A stretch of 64,000 nucleotides of DNA from CANHBY01 sp046342195. Lineage in GTDB: Bacteria; Pseudomonadota; Gammaproteobacteria; Burkholderiales; Burkholderiaceae_C. Of this stretch, positions 44,296 to 54,755 are shown in pieces. The first letter of the stretch is position 1. Each line of letters starts with the position of its first letter. The DNA is taken from positions 1 through 64,000 of the forward strand of contig JBKDQE010000020.1 of NCBI GenBank assembly GCA_046342195.1, written 5' to 3'. The translations under genes were made by a program, and so were the position numbers. The notes below the pieces were generated by a model. It had not been told where the DNA came from. It was given only the letters and a program-made list of their open reading frames with translations, and searched no databases.

Positions 44296-44452
44296 GCCTG
44301 TCTGGAAAGTTGTCATCAAGCAAGAAATGGTCTATTGAAGTGAGCTGCAAGCCACAAAGTACAGCCATACCAGGGGGTATTGCCAGGATTTGCAACGCCG
44401 CAGATCCCTTCAAGAGACCGTTTTAGGGTTCGCAAGAACTTTCCGAACAGGC
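44296..44452. mobile_element. MITE-like element 3
   Basis: A 157-bp non-coding element bounded by gcctgtctggaaagtt and aactttccgaacaggc, a terminal inverted repeat matching at 14 of 16 positions. Ends of this form occur in IS5-type elements, so it is probably a non-autonomous derivative. It is unrelated to elements 1 and 2. Confidence 0.55.
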
Positions 44453-44582
44453 TTTAAATGCCATTGGGTTCCATGGTGATATTTTTTTCGGCATATAAAG
44501 GGCTGACTTGAGGATAAAGTTGATGTGGTTGGCCCTGCAACACCTCTCCATGCCCTATGAATGGTCACACCGGAGCATGTTG

Positions 44583-44612
44583 GGCGATAAAAAGCCGCCG
44601 GGTTTTATCGCC
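44583..44612. other. 10-bp perfect hairpin
   Basis: ggcgataaaa and ttttatcgcc surround a 10-base loop. It lies about 275 bp beyond the lpdA stop and might end that transcript, but no T-run follows it. Confidence 0.35.
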
Positions 44613-44887
44613 ACTTTGATAAATTCTTGAGTGAGCTTATGGGGCCATGAGGGGGATTTTCGCTGCGCTCAGCCGCGATACTTCACAGAGACAAGTTGAG
44701 GAAGAAGCGGTTTTTGCGAGTCAGAAAGCAGGGATTACTGACAATACATGGTGGCGCTCCCCCTGCCCTCTCCCAAAGGGAGACAGCAGGAGGAGTCAGC
44801 GTTTATCAAAATGAGGCAGGGCTTGGTGCGGGCGTGGGCGTCTGTGGCAAGCGCCACAGACCGGCATCAACATACCACCCATGATTT

Positions 44888-46666
44888 TTAACGCTTGACA
44901 GGCGGCAAATCGGTGCAGGCGCCTTTGTAGGCCTCGGCTGCCAAGCCAATACTTTCACCCAAGGTGGGGTGTGGGTGAATGGTTTTGCCGATGTCCACCG
45001 CATCGGCGCCCATTTCGATGGCCAAGGCCACTTCACCGATCATATCGCCAGCGTGCGTTCCGACAATACCTCCTCCCACAATGGCATGGGTTTCTTCACT
45101 GAACAACAGCTTGGTAAAACCCTCGTCGCGGCCATTGGCAATGGCACGCCCTGAAGCCGTCCAGGGGAACAGACCTTTCTTGACCTTGACACCGCGGGCC
45201 TTGGCCTCATCTTCGGTCAGACCCACCCAAGCTACCTCGGGGTCGGTGTAGGCTACGCTGGGGATGACGCGGGCATCAAAAGCGGCCTTGCTGAAGTGGG
45301 CATCATCCCACTGCTCACCGGCAACCACTTCAGCCGCCACATGAGCCTCATGCACTGCCTTGTGGGCCAGCATGGGCTGGCCAACGATATCGCCGATGGC
45401 AAAAATGTGAGGCACATTGGTGCGCATTTGAATGTCAACGGAAATGAAACCGCGCTCACCCACGACCACTCCAGCTTTTTCCGCACCAATGCGCTTGCCA
45501 TTGGGGATACGCCCCACCGCCTGCAAGACCAAATCATAGAGCTGAGGCTCTTTGGGGGCAGATTCACCTTCAAAGTGAACCAAAATACCGTCTTGGGTGG
45601 ACTGAGCGCCGATGGTTTTGGTTTTGAGCATGATGTGATCGAAACGCGGGGCGTTCATCTTCTGCCAAACCTTCACCAGATCACGGTCTGCACCCTGCAT
45701 GAGGCCGTCCATCATTTCGACCACATCCAGGCGGGCACCGAGGGTAGAATAGACCGTGCCCATCTCAAGGCCGATAATACCGCCCCCCACCACCAGCATG
45801 CGCCGGGGCTGCTGACGCAACTCCAAGGCTCCCGTGGAAGTCACCACACGGGGGTCATCTTGGGGTAAAAAGGGTAATTTAACCGCTTCAGAACCCGCAG
45901 CGATGATCGCCCGCTTGAAACGGATGGTTTGGTTCTGGCCGTCAGCCATGGCCACACCCAGATGGAAGGGGTCGAGGAACTCGGCTGTCCCCTGCACCAC
46001 CGTGACCTTGCGCATTTTGGCCATGGCAGCAAGGCCTCCGGTCAGCTTGCTAATGACCTTTTCTTTGTGGGTCTTGAGCTTGGCGAGGTCTACCGATGGC
46101 GCGCCGAACGACACGCCAAGGGATTCGAAGTGCTTGACCTCGTCCATCACGGCAGCCACATGCAGCAAAGCCTTGGAGGGAATACAGCCCACATTCAGGC
46201 AAACCCCGCCGAGCGTGGCGTAACGCTCCACCAGCACCACCTTCAAGCCGAGATCAGCGGCACGGAACGCCGCAGAGTAGCCTCCAGGGCCCGCCCCGAG
46301 CACCATCAGATCACATTCAAGATCAATGCCGCCAGAGTGGCTGGCTGCCACAGGCACAACAAGCGATGTGGCCACAGGGGCTGACGATGCAGCAGGGGCT
46401 GAGGGGCGGCTTGAAGAATCATGAACTCCGGCAACCTCCAAAGACAGCAGCACGGTCCCCTCGCTAACTTTATCACCGAGTTTCACCTTGAGTTCTTTGA
46501 CCACCCCAGCATGGGACGAAGGAATTTCCATTGATGCTTTGTCAGACTCGACCGTGATCAAGCTTTGCTCAGCCTTGATGGTGTCGCCCACCTTGACCAG
46601 CAACTCAATGACCGCCACCTCTTTGAAGTCACCGATATCGGGAACTTTGATATCAATCAATGCCAT
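44888..46666 (-). CDS. lpdA: Dihydrolipoyl dehydrogenase with N-terminal lipoyl domain (E3)
   Basis: A 592-residue E3 component of pyruvate dehydrogenase. A lipoyl domain (about 1-80, lipoylated Lys in ESDKASMEIP) and a Pro/Ala-Ser linker precede the flavoenzyme. FAD-binding GAGPGGYSAAFRAADLG, the redox disulfide GGVCLNVGCIPSK, NAD-binding GGGIIGLEMG and the C-terminal HPHPTLGE with the catalytic His are visible. Same strand, 12 bp behind aceF. Confidence 0.96.
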   Translation of the reverse strand: MALIDIKVPDIGDFKEVAVIELLVKVGDTIKAEQSLITVESDKASMEIPSSHAGVVKELKVKLGDKVSEGTVLLSLEVAGVHDSSSRPSAPAASSAPVATSLVVPVAASHSGGIDLECDLMVLGAGPGGYSAAFRAADLGLKVVLVERYATLGGVCLNVGCIPSKALLHVAAVMDEVKHFESLGVSFGAPSVDLAKLKTHKEKVISKLTGGLAAMAKMRKVTVVQGTAEFLDPFHLGVAMADGQNQTIRFKRAIIAAGSEAVKLPFLPQDDPRVVTSTGALELRQQPRRMLVVGGGIIGLEMGTVYSTLGARLDVVEMMDGLMQGADRDLVKVWQKMNAPRFDHIMLKTKTIGAQSTQDGILVHFEGESAPKEPQLYDLVLQAVGRIPNGKRIGAEKAGVVVGERGFISVDIQMRTNVPHIFAIGDIVGQPMLAHKAVHEAHVAAEVVAGEQWDDAHFSKAAFDARVIPSVAYTDPEVAWVGLTEDEAKARGVKVKKGLFPWTASGRAIANGRDEGFTKLLFSEETHAIVGGGIVGTHAGDMIGEVALAIEMGADAVDIGKTIHPHPTLGESIGLAAEAYKGACTDLPPVKR

Positions 46667-46678
46667 GATGGGTTCCCC

Positions 46679-48343
46679 TTAAAGCAAAATACGTCGAAAG
46701 TCGGCCAAGACTTGGCACAAATAAGCATTGAAACGGGCTGCCGCTGCACCATCGATGACGCGGTGATCCCAGCTCAAGCTCAGAGGCAACATCAGGCGCG
46801 GCTGGAAAGCCTTGCCGTCCCACTGTGGCTCAATGGCACTCTTGCATACCCCCAAAATGGCGACTTCGGGCGCATTGATGATGGGCGTGAAGTAGCGTCC
46901 GCCGATGCCACCCAAAGAGGAAATCGAAAAACACCCCCCCGACATTTCCGCCGGGCCAAGCTTGCCATCGCGGGCTTTTTTGGCCAGCTCGCTCATTTCT
47001 TGAGAGATCTGCAACACGCCTTTTTGATCGGCATTTTTAATCACCGGCACCACCAGACCATTGGGGGTGTCTGCGGCAAAGCCCACATGAAAATACTGCT
47101 TTTGAACGATCTGGTCGCCATCCAGCGAAGCATTGAACTCGGGAAACTTCTTCAAAGCCGCAACACTGGCTTTGATGAGAAAGGCCAGCATGGTCACCTT
47201 GACCCCGGATTTTTCATTTTCCTTGTTCAATTGAACCCGGAATGATTCGAGGTCAGTGATGTCGGCATCATCGTGGTTGGTGACGTGTGGAATCAGCACC
47301 CAATTGCGATGCAGGTTGGCGCCACTGATTTTCTTGATGCGCGGGAGATCTTTGCGCTCAATAGGGCCGAACTTGGCAAAATCAAGCTGAGGCCAAGGCA
47401 GCAAACCCGGAAAGGCGCCCCCTGCCGAAGCACCTGCCGGAACGGCCTGGGCAGACTGAGCCTGGGTGCGAATGTTGCCCGCCATGACCGCCTTAACAAA
47501 CTGGTGAATGTCTGCCTGCGTAATGCGACCTTTTGAACCAGAACCCTTGACCTCCAGCAAAGGCACGCCCAGTTCGCGGGCCAAACGCCGGATCGAAGGC
47601 GAAGCGTGCGGCATCATGCCAACTTTGGGCGCCGTGGGCTCATGCACCGGCATGGAAAGACTGGCTGCAGGGGCAGAAGACAAGGCAGGAGCTGATGCGG
47701 CCACAGGCTCGGAACCCTTCGAAACTGCTGCAGAAGCAGGCACTGAAATAGCACCCGCAGCCCCAGCAACTTCAACCAGGGCCAAGAGGCTACCCTTAGA
47801 CACCTTATCACCAAGCTTGACCTTCACCTCTTTGATGATGCCCGCATGGGACGAAGGGATTTCCATCGATGCCTTGTCAGACTCGACCGTGATCAGGCTT
47901 TGCTCCACTTGAATGGCGTCTCCGGGCTTGACAAACACCTCGATCACCGCCACCGAATCAAAGTCGCCAATGTCGGGAACAAGCACTTCAACCAGACTGA
48001 CAGAGGATGACAAAGCCACTGCAGCAGGCGCAGCAGCTACAGGCGCTGTGGCCGGGGCGGCCAGAACCACCGCTGAAGCTGGAGCAGGGCTGGCCGCAGG
48101 CTCACCCGAGGCTTCAAGCCACAACACCAAAGAGCCTTCGCTCACTTTATCGCCCACCTTGACCTTGAGCTCTTTCACCACCCCGGCATGCGAGCACGGG
48201 ATTTCCATCGATGCTTTATCACTTTCGACCGTGATCAGGCTTTGTTCCGCCTTGACTGTGTCGCCGGGCTTCACCAAAACCTCAATGATTTGCACATCCT
48301 TAAAGTCCCCGATATCAGGAACCTTGACTTCAACCAATGACAT
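46679..48343 (-). CDS. aceF: Dihydrolipoyllysine-residue acetyltransferase (E2)
   Basis: A 554-residue E2 core of the pyruvate dehydrogenase complex. It has two lipoyl domains (about 1-80 and 115-195, each with ESDKASMEIP), an Ala/Pro/Ser linker, a peripheral-subunit binding domain (SPSIRRLARELGVPLLEVKGSG), and the catalytic domain ending with the DHRVIDGAAAARF active-site motif. Its own lipoyl domain closely resembles that of lpdA, which suggests duplication. Confidence 0.97.
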   Translation of the reverse strand: MSLVEVKVPDIGDFKDVQIIEVLVKPGDTVKAEQSLITVESDKASMEIPCSHAGVVKELKVKVGDKVSEGSLVLWLEASGEPAASPAPASAVVLAAPATAPVAAAPAAVALSSSVSLVEVLVPDIGDFDSVAVIEVFVKPGDAIQVEQSLITVESDKASMEIPSSHAGIIKEVKVKLGDKVSKGSLLALVEVAGAAGAISVPASAAVSKGSEPVAASAPALSSAPAASLSMPVHEPTAPKVGMMPHASPSIRRLARELGVPLLEVKGSGSKGRITQADIHQFVKAVMAGNIRTQAQSAQAVPAGASAGGAFPGLLPWPQLDFAKFGPIERKDLPRIKKISGANLHRNWVLIPHVTNHDDADITDLESFRVQLNKENEKSGVKVTMLAFLIKASVAALKKFPEFNASLDGDQIVQKQYFHVGFAADTPNGLVVPVIKNADQKGVLQISQEMSELAKKARDGKLGPAEMSGGCFSISSLGGIGGRYFTPIINAPEVAILGVCKSAIEPQWDGKAFQPRLMLPLSLSWDHRVIDGAAAARFNAYLCQVLADFRRILL

Positions 48344-48452
48344 GGAATGTCTCCGCTATGTCGATGTTCTTGATGCTTGCGCAAACTGCACACAAGCCTG
48401 AGCAGGATGCTTCCCCCCGGGGTGAGGCATCCTGGCTGTGTTGTGCCCTGGA

Positions 48453-51179
48453 TCAGGCGTAGAGAGGGTTGATTTTTTCGGTGTTGATGCCATACTTTTC
48501 GATGGCTTCGGCGACCTTGGCAACGGGCACGCTGCCTTCGTCGGCGAGCGCCCTGAGCGTCGCCACCACAATATAGTGGCGGTTGACCTCAAAGTGCTGG
48601 CGTAACTTGGTACGGAAGTCACTGCGGCCAAAACCGTCCGTTCCAAGCACCTTGTACGAGCGACCCTTCGGCATGAAGGCCCGGATTTGCTCGGCATAGT
48701 TCTTCATGTAGTCCGTCGAGGCAATGACGGGGCCCGGGTGTTTGTCAAGCTGCTCCGTGACAAACGGAACGCGAGGCGTTTCGCTTGGGTGCAGCAAATT
48801 CCAACGCTCAACGTCCTGGCCATCACGCGCCAACTCATTGAAACTCGGGCAACTCCAGACATTCGCCGCGACCCCCCAGTCGGCTTCGAGCAAACCTTGA
48901 GCCGCCATGCTTTCACGCAAGATGGAGCCTGAACCCAACAAATTCACACAAGGAGTTTTCTTCGCGGCCTTGCCTTCTTCAAGCAAATACATGCCTTTAA
49001 TGATCTGCTCTTGTGTGCCTTCACGCAGCCCTGGCATGGAGTAGTTTTCATTCAGGAGCGTGAGGTAGAAATACACATTGTCTTGCTTTTCGACCATGCG
49101 TTTGAGGCCATGGTGCAAAATGACCGCCACTTCGTGAGCAAAGCTGGGGTCATAGCTGATGCAGTTCGGGATGGTGCCCGCCAGGATCTGGCTGTGGCCA
49201 TCTTCGTGCTGCAAGCCTTCGCCGTTCAGGGTCGTGCGGCCGGAAGTTCCGCCCAGCAAGAAACCACGCGCCTGCATATCGCCGGCTGCCCAAGCCAAGT
49301 CACCAATGCGCTGAAAACCGAACATTGAGTAGTACACATAAAACGGCACCATGATGCGATTGTTCGTGCTGTAAGACGTGGCTGCGGCAATCCAGCTGCT
49401 CATGCCGCCGGCTTCATTGATGCCTTCTTGAAGAATTTGGCCGCTTTTATCTTCGCGGTAGTACATGACCTGGTCTTTGTCGACCGGGGTGTAATTCTGA
49501 CCCGCAGGGTTGTAAATGCCAATTTGACGAAACAAACCTTCCATTCCGAAAGTACGGGCTTCATCGACCAAAATCGGGACGGCCCGCGGGCCGAGGTCTT
49601 TGTCGCGCAGTAGCTGCGTCAGGAAGCGCACATAGGCTTGGGTGGTCGAGATTTCACGGCCCTCCGTGGTGGGCTCGAGAACCGCTTTGAAGGTATCCAG
49701 CGGCGGCACCGCAAGCTTCTCGTCCGCCTTGGTGCGACGATGTGGCAAATAGCCCCCCAAGGCACGGCGGCGCTCATGAAGATAGCGCATCTCGGGCGTA
49801 TCGTCGGCGGGCTTGTAAAAGGGAATGTCCTTGTCAATTTGCTCATCAGACACTGGAATATTGAAGCGGTCCCGGAAGCCTTTGATATCGTCGTTGGTCA
49901 GCTTTTTGGTTTGGTGCGCCGTATTCTTGCCTTCACCGCTTTTGCCCATGCCAAAGCCCTTGACCGTCTTGACCAGCAACACGGTCGGTTGGCCCTTGTG
50001 GTTCACGGCGCGGTGGTAGGCAGCGTAAACTTTTTGTGGGTCATGCCCCCCGCGGTTCAAACGCCAAATGTCGTCATCGCTCATTTTGGCCACCATTTCA
50101 AGCAGCTTGGGGTGCTTACCGAAAAAATGTTTGCGCACGAACGCACCATCATTGGCTTTCATGGCCTGATAGTCACCGTCGACGGTTTCCATCATGACTT
50201 TGCGTAAAATTCCGTCCTTGTCGCGTGCCAGCAAGGGGTCCCAGGCGCTGCCCCACAACAATTTGATGACATTCCAGCCTGCACCACGGAATTCGCCTTC
50301 GAGTTCTTGAATGATTTTTCCATTACCACGCACCGGGCCATCAAGGCGCTGCAAGTTGCAATTGACGACAAAAATCAGGTTATCGAGCTGCTCGCGGGCA
50401 GCGAGGCTGATGGCGCCCAAAGATTCTGGCTCGTCCATCTCGCCGTCGCCACAGAACACCCACACCTTGCGGTTTTCGGTGTTGGCCATGCCACGGGCGT
50501 GCAGATACTTCAGAAAACGGGCCTGATAAATCGCCATCAAGGGTCCGAGGCCCATCGACACGGTCGGGAATTGCCAAAACTCAGGCATCAGCTTGGGGTG
50601 CGGGTAACTTGAAACTCCCTTGCCATCAACCTCCTGGCGAAAATTCAGCAATTGCTCTTCAGTGATGCGGCCTTCCATAAAGGCCCGCGCGTAGATGCCG
50701 GGCGAAGAATGCCCCTGCACATAAAGGAGATCACCGCCGTGGTTGCCGCCCTTGTCGGTGTTGTCAGCGTGCCAAAAATGATTAAAGCCAGCCCCAAAAA
50801 GTGTCGCCAATGAGGCAAAACTGGAAATGTGCCCGCCCAGGTCGCCTCCATCCGCAGGACTGAGACGGTTGGCCTTCACCACCATCGCCATGGCGTTCCA
50901 ACGCATGTAGGCGCGCAAACGTTCTTCGATTTCAAGATTACCGGAGCAACGTTCTTCCTGGTCTGCCGGGATCGTGTTGACATAAGCGGTTTGAGCGGAA
51001 AATGGATGATCCACCCCGGCCTGGCGTGCGTGGTCGATCAAGCGTTCCAGCAAAAAGTGGGCGCGTTCGCTGCCTTCAGCAGCCATAACGCCTGACAAAG
51101 CATCTAACCACTCACGAGTTTCTTGCGAATCGCTGTCGTTGGCAGCGGCCCCGATAAACGACTCAGGCATGGCGGACAT
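48453..51179 (-). CDS. aceE: Pyruvate dehydrogenase E1 component (homodimeric type)
   Basis: A 908-residue thiamine-diphosphate decarboxylase that feeds acetyl groups to AceF lipoyl domains. GGHISSFASLATLFGAGFNHFWHA, the TPP motif GDGEMDEPES … NCNLQRLDGPV, and TSGRTTLNGEGLQHEDGHS are present. First gene of the aceE-aceF-lpdA unit, with 109 bp to aceF. Confidence 0.97.
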   Translation of the reverse strand: MSAMPESFIGAAANDSDSQETREWLDALSGVMAAEGSERAHFLLERLIDHARQAGVDHPFSAQTAYVNTIPADQEERCSGNLEIEERLRAYMRWNAMAMVVKANRLSPADGGDLGGHISSFASLATLFGAGFNHFWHADNTDKGGNHGGDLLYVQGHSSPGIYARAFMEGRITEEQLLNFRQEVDGKGVSSYPHPKLMPEFWQFPTVSMGLGPLMAIYQARFLKYLHARGMANTENRKVWVFCGDGEMDEPESLGAISLAAREQLDNLIFVVNCNLQRLDGPVRGNGKIIQELEGEFRGAGWNVIKLLWGSAWDPLLARDKDGILRKVMMETVDGDYQAMKANDGAFVRKHFFGKHPKLLEMVAKMSDDDIWRLNRGGHDPQKVYAAYHRAVNHKGQPTVLLVKTVKGFGMGKSGEGKNTAHQTKKLTNDDIKGFRDRFNIPVSDEQIDKDIPFYKPADDTPEMRYLHERRRALGGYLPHRRTKADEKLAVPPLDTFKAVLEPTTEGREISTTQAYVRFLTQLLRDKDLGPRAVPILVDEARTFGMEGLFRQIGIYNPAGQNYTPVDKDQVMYYREDKSGQILQEGINEAGGMSSWIAAATSYSTNNRIMVPFYVYYSMFGFQRIGDLAWAAGDMQARGFLLGGTSGRTTLNGEGLQHEDGHSQILAGTIPNCISYDPSFAHEVAVILHHGLKRMVEKQDNVYFYLTLLNENYSMPGLREGTQEQIIKGMYLLEEGKAAKKTPCVNLLGSGSILRESMAAQGLLEADWGVAANVWSCPSFNELARDGQDVERWNLLHPSETPRVPFVTEQLDKHPGPVIASTDYMKNYAEQIRAFMPKGRSYKVLGTDGFGRSDFRTKLRQHFEVNRHYIVVATLRALADEGSVPVAKVAEAIEKYGINTEKINPLYA

Positions 51180-51429
51180 GTGGTCTCCTGTGTTGGTGTT
51201 TTAAAAACGGTTTCACAGTGTCGCACAAGCCTCGTTATTTTTCAAATAGCGCTATGCAGTTTCACATTAAGAAAAATAACCTGGTGAGGCGCCCCTGTAT
51301 GGAATGACCCTACCCTGTGTCCTGCCGGCTTTTGAAGGGCAAGGTCAGCTGCGTCAGAATGATGGCCCGCGGAACAACCTTGGCGCAGATACCCACACAC
51401 TACGCCACAATTCCACAACTTTCAAAAAG

Positions 51430-53313
51430 TCAGGCCGCCATCAACAAGGTATTGACCCGATGCACATAAGAAGAAGGGTCTTCCAGTTGGCCGCCTTCAG
51501 CCAGAAGGGCTTGGTCAAACAGAATATGCGCCCAATCATCAAAGCGCGGGCTTTCTTGCAGCCGCTTGATCAGAATATGCTCTGCATTGACCTCCAGGGT
51601 TGGAAGGGCCTTGGTGGCAGCCTGACCTGCCTGCTTGAGCATACGCGCGAGGTGAGCACTCATGTCCCCCTCCTCGACCACCAGGCAAGCCGGTGAATCT
51701 ACCAAGCGGGTGGTGACCCTGACGTCTTTGGCGCGATCTTTGAGGGCTTCTTTTAATTTGTCAAGCACAGGCTTGAAGGCTGTGGCAGCTTCCTCGGCTT
51801 GTTTTTTCTCGGCTTCATCTTGCAATTTGCCGAGATCAATGGCCCCTTTGGCCACACTTTGCAAAGGCTTGCCATCAAATTCATACAAATGGCTGAGCAT
51901 CCACTCGTCGACGCGGTCAACCAAGAGAATGACCTCAATGCCTTTTTTACGGAAAATTTCGAGTTGCGGGCTGCTTTTGGCTGCGGCGAGAGAATCGGCC
52001 GTAATCACATAAATGGCTTCCTGGCCCTCTTTCATGCGACCGACATAGTCAGCAAATGAAACGCCTTCATCAGCCTGCGTAGATGCAAAGCGGAACAGTT
52101 TGGCCAAGCGATCTTGATTGGCATGGTCTTCGCCAATGCCTTCTTTCAGCACACTGCCAAAATCTTTCCAGAAGGCGGCGTACTTGGCACGTTCGGCGGC
52201 GTCATCGCTGTTGGCGAGGGCTTCAAGCATCCCCAGCACACGCTTGGTACTGCCCTCACGAATGGCTTTCACATCGCGGCTTTCTTGAAGCAACTCTCGG
52301 GAGACATTCAAGGGCAGGTCTGAGCTGTCAATCACACCTTTGACAAAACGCAGGTAAACCGGCATCAATGCCTCTGCGTCGTCCATGATGAATACGCGCT
52401 TCACATAGAGCTTGACCCCGCCGCGCTTGTCGCGATTCCATAAATCAAACGGCGCCTTGCCGGGAATATAAAGCAGTTGGGTGTATTCGCTACGACCCTC
52501 CACCCGGTTGTGAGTGTAGGCCAGCGGGTCTTGCTGGTCATAGCTGATTTGCTTATAGAACTCGTGGTATTGCTCAGGAGTGATGTCATTTTTGGGGCGT
52601 GTCCAGAGGGCAGCGGCTTTGTTGACCGCAGTCCATTCCTCTTGCTTGACCTGTTTCTGGGCCTCAGCATCCCACTCTTCTTTTTGCATCAGCACCGGCA
52701 GTGAGATGTGATCTGAGTATTTGCTGATGATGGAACGCAGCTTCCAGGCGGTGAGAAATTCTTCTTCACCCTCACGCAGATGTAAAACGACCGAAGTGCC
52801 GCGCTGGGGCCGCTCGATTGACTCGACCTCGAACTCGCCTGTGCCCCCGGAAGACCAACGCACTCCTTCCGCAGGCGGCAGGCCAGCGCGACGCGACTCA
52901 ACCACAATCCGATCAGCCACGATAAACCCGCTGTAAAAACCAACCCCGAACTGGCCGATCAATTGAGCGTCTTTTTTCTGATCGCCCGCCAAAGCTGCCA
53001 TGAATTCGCGCGTACCGCTTTTGGCAATGGTGCCCAGGTTCGCCACGGCCTCATCAAGTGACAACCCAATTCCGTTGTCAGTGATGGTGATGGTTTTGGC
53101 CTCGGCATCCACCGATACCCGAACCTCCAGATTGGGGCTGTCCTCAAACAGGGCTGCATGATTCAGAGCCTCAAAGCGCAACTTGTCACAGGCATCTGAC
53201 GCATTGGAAATCAATTCACGGACAAAAATTTCCTTGTTCGAGTACAAGGAATGCGTGACAAGGTGAAGGATTTGTGTGACTTCAGCCTGAAAGGCGCGGG
53301 TTTGTTTTTCCAT
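51430..53313 (-). CDS. htpG: Molecular chaperone HtpG (Hsp90)
   Basis: A 627-residue ATP-dependent chaperone. The N-terminal GHKL ATPase shows ELISNASDACDKLRFEAL, ITDNGIGLSLDEA and GQFGVGFYSGFIVAD; the middle domain has SSDLPLNVSRELLQES. Length is normal for HtpG. A GC-rich hairpin sits in the 5' leader at 53360-53382. Confidence 0.97.
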   Translation of the reverse strand: MEKQTRAFQAEVTQILHLVTHSLYSNKEIFVRELISNASDACDKLRFEALNHAALFEDSPNLEVRVSVDAEAKTITITDNGIGLSLDEAVANLGTIAKSGTREFMAALAGDQKKDAQLIGQFGVGFYSGFIVADRIVVESRRAGLPPAEGVRWSSGGTGEFEVESIERPQRGTSVVLHLREGEEEFLTAWKLRSIISKYSDHISLPVLMQKEEWDAEAQKQVKQEEWTAVNKAAALWTRPKNDITPEQYHEFYKQISYDQQDPLAYTHNRVEGRSEYTQLLYIPGKAPFDLWNRDKRGGVKLYVKRVFIMDDAEALMPVYLRFVKGVIDSSDLPLNVSRELLQESRDVKAIREGSTKRVLGMLEALANSDDAAERAKYAAFWKDFGSVLKEGIGEDHANQDRLAKLFRFASTQADEGVSFADYVGRMKEGQEAIYVITADSLAAAKSSPQLEIFRKKGIEVILLVDRVDEWMLSHLYEFDGKPLQSVAKGAIDLGKLQDEAEKKQAEEAATAFKPVLDKLKEALKDRAKDVRVTTRLVDSPACLVVEEGDMSAHLARMLKQAGQAATKALPTLEVNAEHILIKRLQESPRFDDWAHILFDQALLAEGGQLEDPSSYVHRVNTLLMAA

Positions 53314-53672
53314 GATTGATTGATGAAATGATTAAAAGTGGACGCGGGAACTTTATTTACCCCCCAGATGAAACCCGGGGGGATTCTTGCGGAGTTTTCC
53401 AACGGATTTTTTGCATCGGTGCTGCTTTTTTACAAAAATGCCCCGAATGAGCGCCATAGTTCGGGGCTCAGGTGCAAATTTCAAGGTTCCGCCTTGGCAG
53501 AATCAAAGGCTTGTGCCCCCACAATACAGCGAGGCTTGCGTGTTGCAAAGCCTTCTGCGCCCATGATTTCACCTTGACACACCCCATTTTGAGGTCATTG
53601 TTTTGCAGCCCGCTCCAGACAGATCACCGTCTTCTGGAGGGATGATGTTCCATTCACACTGAAAGCCACACC
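53314..53672. other. Intergenic region between htpG and the OYE gene
   Basis: It contains the divergent promoters and the htpG leader hairpin. I see no consensus sigma-32 element and no gene. Confidence 0.4.
53360..53382 (-). promoter_or_regulatory. G/C hairpin in the htpG leader
   Basis: cccccc and gggggg flank an 11-base loop (agatgaaaccc), about 47-70 bases before the htpG start. It would form a short stable stem in the messenger leader; a temperature-sensing role is only a guess. Confidence 0.35.
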
Positions 53673-54755
53673 ATGCTCTTCGATACTTTTTCTCTGGGTT
53701 CGATTTCTTTGGCCAATCGACTGGTCATGAGCCCCATGACACGCAGCCGCGCCGTCGAACACAACACCCCCAATGCTTTGATGGCAACTTATTATGCGCA
53801 GCGGGCCTCAGCCGGCCTGATAATTGCCGAAGGTACCTCGCCTTCGCCGAATGGCCTCGGATACGCCCGCATTCCGGGGCTTTTCAACCGTGAGCACGTG
53901 AAAGGCTGGAAGCTTGTCACTGAGGCGGTGCACAGCGAAGGCGGCAAAATTGTGGTGCAGCTCATGCACACCGGTTGGGTCACCCACCTGGCCAATTTGC
54001 CTGTGGGAGCGCGCGTGCTCGGGCCCGTCACAGGCCAATGCCCCGGCACCCTCTGGACCGACACCCAAGGCATGCAAGCTCACTCGCTCGCACAAGCCAT
54101 GACCGAAGCTGACATTGCCGCCACCGTGAAAGAGTACGCTCAGGCTGCCGCCTTGGCCATGGAAGCCGGGTTTGATGGCGTGGAAGTACATGCCGCCAAT
54201 GGCTACCTCATTGAGCAATTTCTTAATGCCAACGTCAATACCCGCACCGACGACTACGGCGGCAGCATTGAGGGGCGCAACCGATTTACCCTCGAAGTGC
54301 TTGCAGCCACGACTCAAGCCATTGGCTCACAGCATGTGGGCCTGCGTTTGTCTCCTTACGGGGTCTTTAATTCTACGGGGCCGTTTCCAGAGGTCGAGGC
54401 CCAGCTTCTGGCCCTGACGCAGGCCTTGTCTGAGTTGCGTTTGATGTATCTGCATGTACTGGACCACTCCGCGATGGGCGCCCCGCCAGTTCCCGAAGCC
54501 CTCAAGCAGCAAATGCGCAAGACCTTCAAAGGGCCTTTTATTGCCGCAGGAGGGTTTGACCGCGACAGTGCCGAAGCCACCTTGCAGGCTGGTTCGGCAG
54601 ACTTGATTGGCATTGGGCGTGCATTCTTGGCCAACCCCGACCTGGTTACCCGCTGGAAGGCGGGTGCTGCCCTGAACACCCCGGATATGTCCACGTTCTA
54701 CACGGCAGATGCCAAGGGCTATACAGACTACCCAAGGATGGCGGTTGCAGAATGA
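53673..54755 (+). CDS. Old Yellow Enzyme-family alkene reductase
   Basis: A 360-residue FMN oxidoreductase of the NemA/OYE group that reduces activated C=C bonds using NAD(P)H. RLVMSPMTRSRA, the catalytic HAANGYLIEQFLN segment, NTRTDDYGGSIEGRNRF and the C-terminal GRAFLANPDLVTRWKAG are characteristic. Whether it reduces quinones, nitroesters or enones cannot be told. Confidence 0.92.
   Translation: MLFDTFSLGSISLANRLVMSPMTRSRAVEHNTPNALMATYYAQRASAGLIIAEGTSPSPNGLGYARIPGLFNREHVKGWKLVTEAVHSEGGKIVVQLMHTGWVTHLANLPVGARVLGPVTGQCPGTLWTDTQGMQAHSLAQAMTEADIAATVKEYAQAAALAMEAGFDGVEVHAANGYLIEQFLNANVNTRTDDYGGSIEGRNRFTLEVLAATTQAIGSQHVGLRLSPYGVFNSTGPFPEVEAQLLALTQALSELRLMYLHVLDHSAMGAPPVPEALKQQMRKTFKGPFIAAGGFDRDSAEATLQAGSADLIGIGRAFLANPDLVTRWKAGAALNTPDMSTFYTADAKGYTDYPRMAVAE

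Larger units (their letters stand above)
43974..44887. other. Long non-coding region with MITE-like elements
   Basis: It contains element 2 (44046-44211), element 3 (44296-44452), a 10-bp perfect hairpin ggcgataaaa/ttttatcgcc (44583-44612) and a G-rich imperfect palindrome around ctcccaaagggag (about 44768-44782). The lpdA stop is at its right edge. No gene seen. Confidence 0.6.
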
